A program made the position numbers and the translations under genes. Of a DNA stretch of 64,000 nt, positions 63,077 through 64,000 are shown piece after piece. Every line of letters starts with the position of its first letter. Within the stretch, counting starts at the first letter, position 1. The stretch comes from Rotaria sordida (Eukaryota; Rotifera; Eurotatoria; Philodinida; Philodinidae): contig CAJNOL010000204.1 of NCBI GenBank assembly GCA_905250125.1, positions 62,001 to 126,000 on the forward strand. Reading direction: 5' to 3'. Under the pieces are notes generated by a model, which was given only the letters and a program-made list of their open reading frames with translations, was not told where the DNA came from and searched no databases.

Positions 63077-63960
63077 TTACTTGATGACTAGTTGTATCCA
63101 TAATTTCACTTTCAACAGCACGCTTTTTTTTATTTGATTCTTCTGTCATACGTTCAGTTTTAAACATAAGTTCCTTTTTAAATAAAAAAAAAGCAAATTA
63201 TAAATATTTGAAAAATATGTCTTTTTGTATCCTACTTTAACTTTAGCTTCGTCTTGTCTCGTATATTTCATTAATGCCATAACATCTTCATCTTTTTGTG
63301 CTGATTCTTCAAGCCATGCTTCTAATGCTTGTTGATCCCATCTCATTTGTGCTTTCATTTCATCAAATACTTGATTTGCACGAAAAACTTCATCCTAAAT
63401 TTAAAAAAAAAACAATATTTCATATAAAATCTCTTGAATTTTTTTTTTCTTGTAAAATATTTTCTTACTGCTAATGTACTTTTACGATCTTTTATATTTG
63501 TTATTTCATTATCAAGCCTTAATATATCTTGTTTAAGACGACCCATTTCACGTTCATTGAGCATTTTCATATGTTCTTCAGTTTCAATTTCATTTTTACG
63601 TGCATTAAAAAGTTTCTAAATCGAAAAAGAAATATTTTATAAATAAAAATTTTATTTTATTTTTACTTGTGTTGTTCCTAATTCATCTTGAACATTTTTA
63701 AGATGATCTTCAAGCATATGAACTTTAGTAAGATGATCATCGAGATCATTTTGTGTTGATTGAAAACGTCGTTGTTTTGTTTCAATCTAGTACATAAAGA
63801 TTAAATTGACAAATCAAAAAGAAAAAACATTATTTAATTGTTTGATTTATTTATTTTTTATTACCTTTGATTCTAAATTTCGATTCTCAGCATTGGGAAT
63901 ACGTGGTGCAAGTGTTGTACCAAGTCCATTGAATTCTTCTAATTCAAAATCAGAACTCAT
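58403..63960 (-). CDS. CCDC39: CCDC39, axonemal 96-nm ruler coiled-coil protein
   Basis: Nineteen exons, all in phase, give 951 residues (human 941). In order from the start: 63865-63960, 63667-63786, 63469-63615, 63236-63394, 63081-63173, 62910-63001, 62460-62496, 62207-62398, 61701-62132, 61343-61645, 61169-61285, 60984-61123, 60849-60930, 60634-60793, 60452-60558, 59043-59183, 58790-58969, 58591-58735, 58403-58515. CCDC39 pairs with CCDC40 along the ciliary doublet and sets the 96-nm repeat that positions inner dynein arms and nexin links. Orthology is shown by [51 protein letters not shown] and the Ser/Arg-rich C-terminal tail. It is nearly continuous coiled coil. Introns are mostly 45-110 bases. 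Two are enlarged: one (62497-62909) holds a fold-back repeat, another (59184-60451) is 1.27 kb. One donor (exon 17) is the weaker GTCAAA. Confidence 0.95.
59184..60451 (-). other. Large CCDC39 intron
   Basis: At 1.27 kb this is by far the longest intron in the gene. Its interior (about 59430-59710) contains two overlapping + strand frames of 72-79 residues with balanced composition but no motif, compatible with a decayed mobile insertion. No inverted ends were identified. Confidence 0.4.
62551..62748. mobile_element. Fold-back element in a CCDC39 intron
   Basis: The left arm GTGAGTTTATCAAAGAAAG faces the right arm, reverse-complemented GCGAGTTTATCAATGAAAG. Pairing extends outward (GAGTAAAAGAAC against AAGTAATAGAAA; AACTAG against GACTAG) and inward (TCGAAAATAA on both). 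About 200 bases, no coding capacity. Confidence 0.7.
63039..63073. repeat. Long poly-A run in a CCDC39 intron
   Basis: An almost pure run of more than 30 A (T on the coding strand) directly upstream of the exon 5 donor side, unusually long even for this AT-rich window. The exact length in the assembly may be unreliable. Confidence 0.8.
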
Positions 63961-64000
63961 GTCTTTTTAATTTTTTTTTGCCAGTTAAAATAGTTAAGAT

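Overview
This is AT-rich (roughly 70%) metazoan nuclear DNA. Its genes are split by many small GT-AG introns of about 50-350 bases that are even richer in A+T, and it carries metazoan families: protein kinase D, Elongin C, Shisa, a Polycomb-type RING protein, mitochondrial ALDH and the ciliary ruler protein CCDC39. The compact genes, short introns, an F-box/LRR-like gene and numerous small non-autonomous DNA transposons fit a bdelloid rotifer (Rotaria/Adineta-like). That placement is inference and was not tested by any search. All exon joins below come from reading splice sites and phase by eye, and positions may be off by a base or two.

Layout. The first 2.9 kb is T-rich and nearly gene-free, with one orphan 3' exon candidate. 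A Shisa-like membrane protein (+) spans 2887-4583. Elongin C (-) is at 7070-7534 and a complete 7-exon protein kinase D (-) at 9852-12929. From 13 to 26 kb the window is gene-poor and rich in transposons: a near-perfect palindrome, two adjacent fold-back elements, a 1.1-kb hAT-type element with an exact 8-base target duplication, and a 1.5-kb element with inverted ends at TA. A single-exon RING/PCGF-like gene (-) sits among them at 19841-20584. An F-box protein (+, 26770-29557) carries a fold-back element in its intron. A probable XK-related multipass protein (-) is at 31710-33940, an SH3-domain adaptor (-) with two possible first exons at 37255-41734, and a poly-serine protein (-) with an optional 33-base exon at 44752-46235. 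Then come a coiled-coil, possibly intermediate-filament-like protein (-, 46441-47886), mitochondrial ALDH2-type dehydrogenase (-, 11 exons, 51076-53266), a small C2-domain protein (-, 53768-54196) and a complete 19-exon CCDC39 (-, 58403-63960).

The genes do not form a pathway or cluster; most of the right half is simply transcribed leftwards. I found no rRNA, intact tRNA, CRISPR, viral or autonomous-transposase genes. No wholly new system stands out. The most interesting observations are a GTT microsatellite that appears to encode the hydrophobic core of a leader peptide, phase-matched alternative first or micro exons in two neighbouring genes, and a set of distinct palindromic/MITE families, two with identifiable 8-base target duplications.
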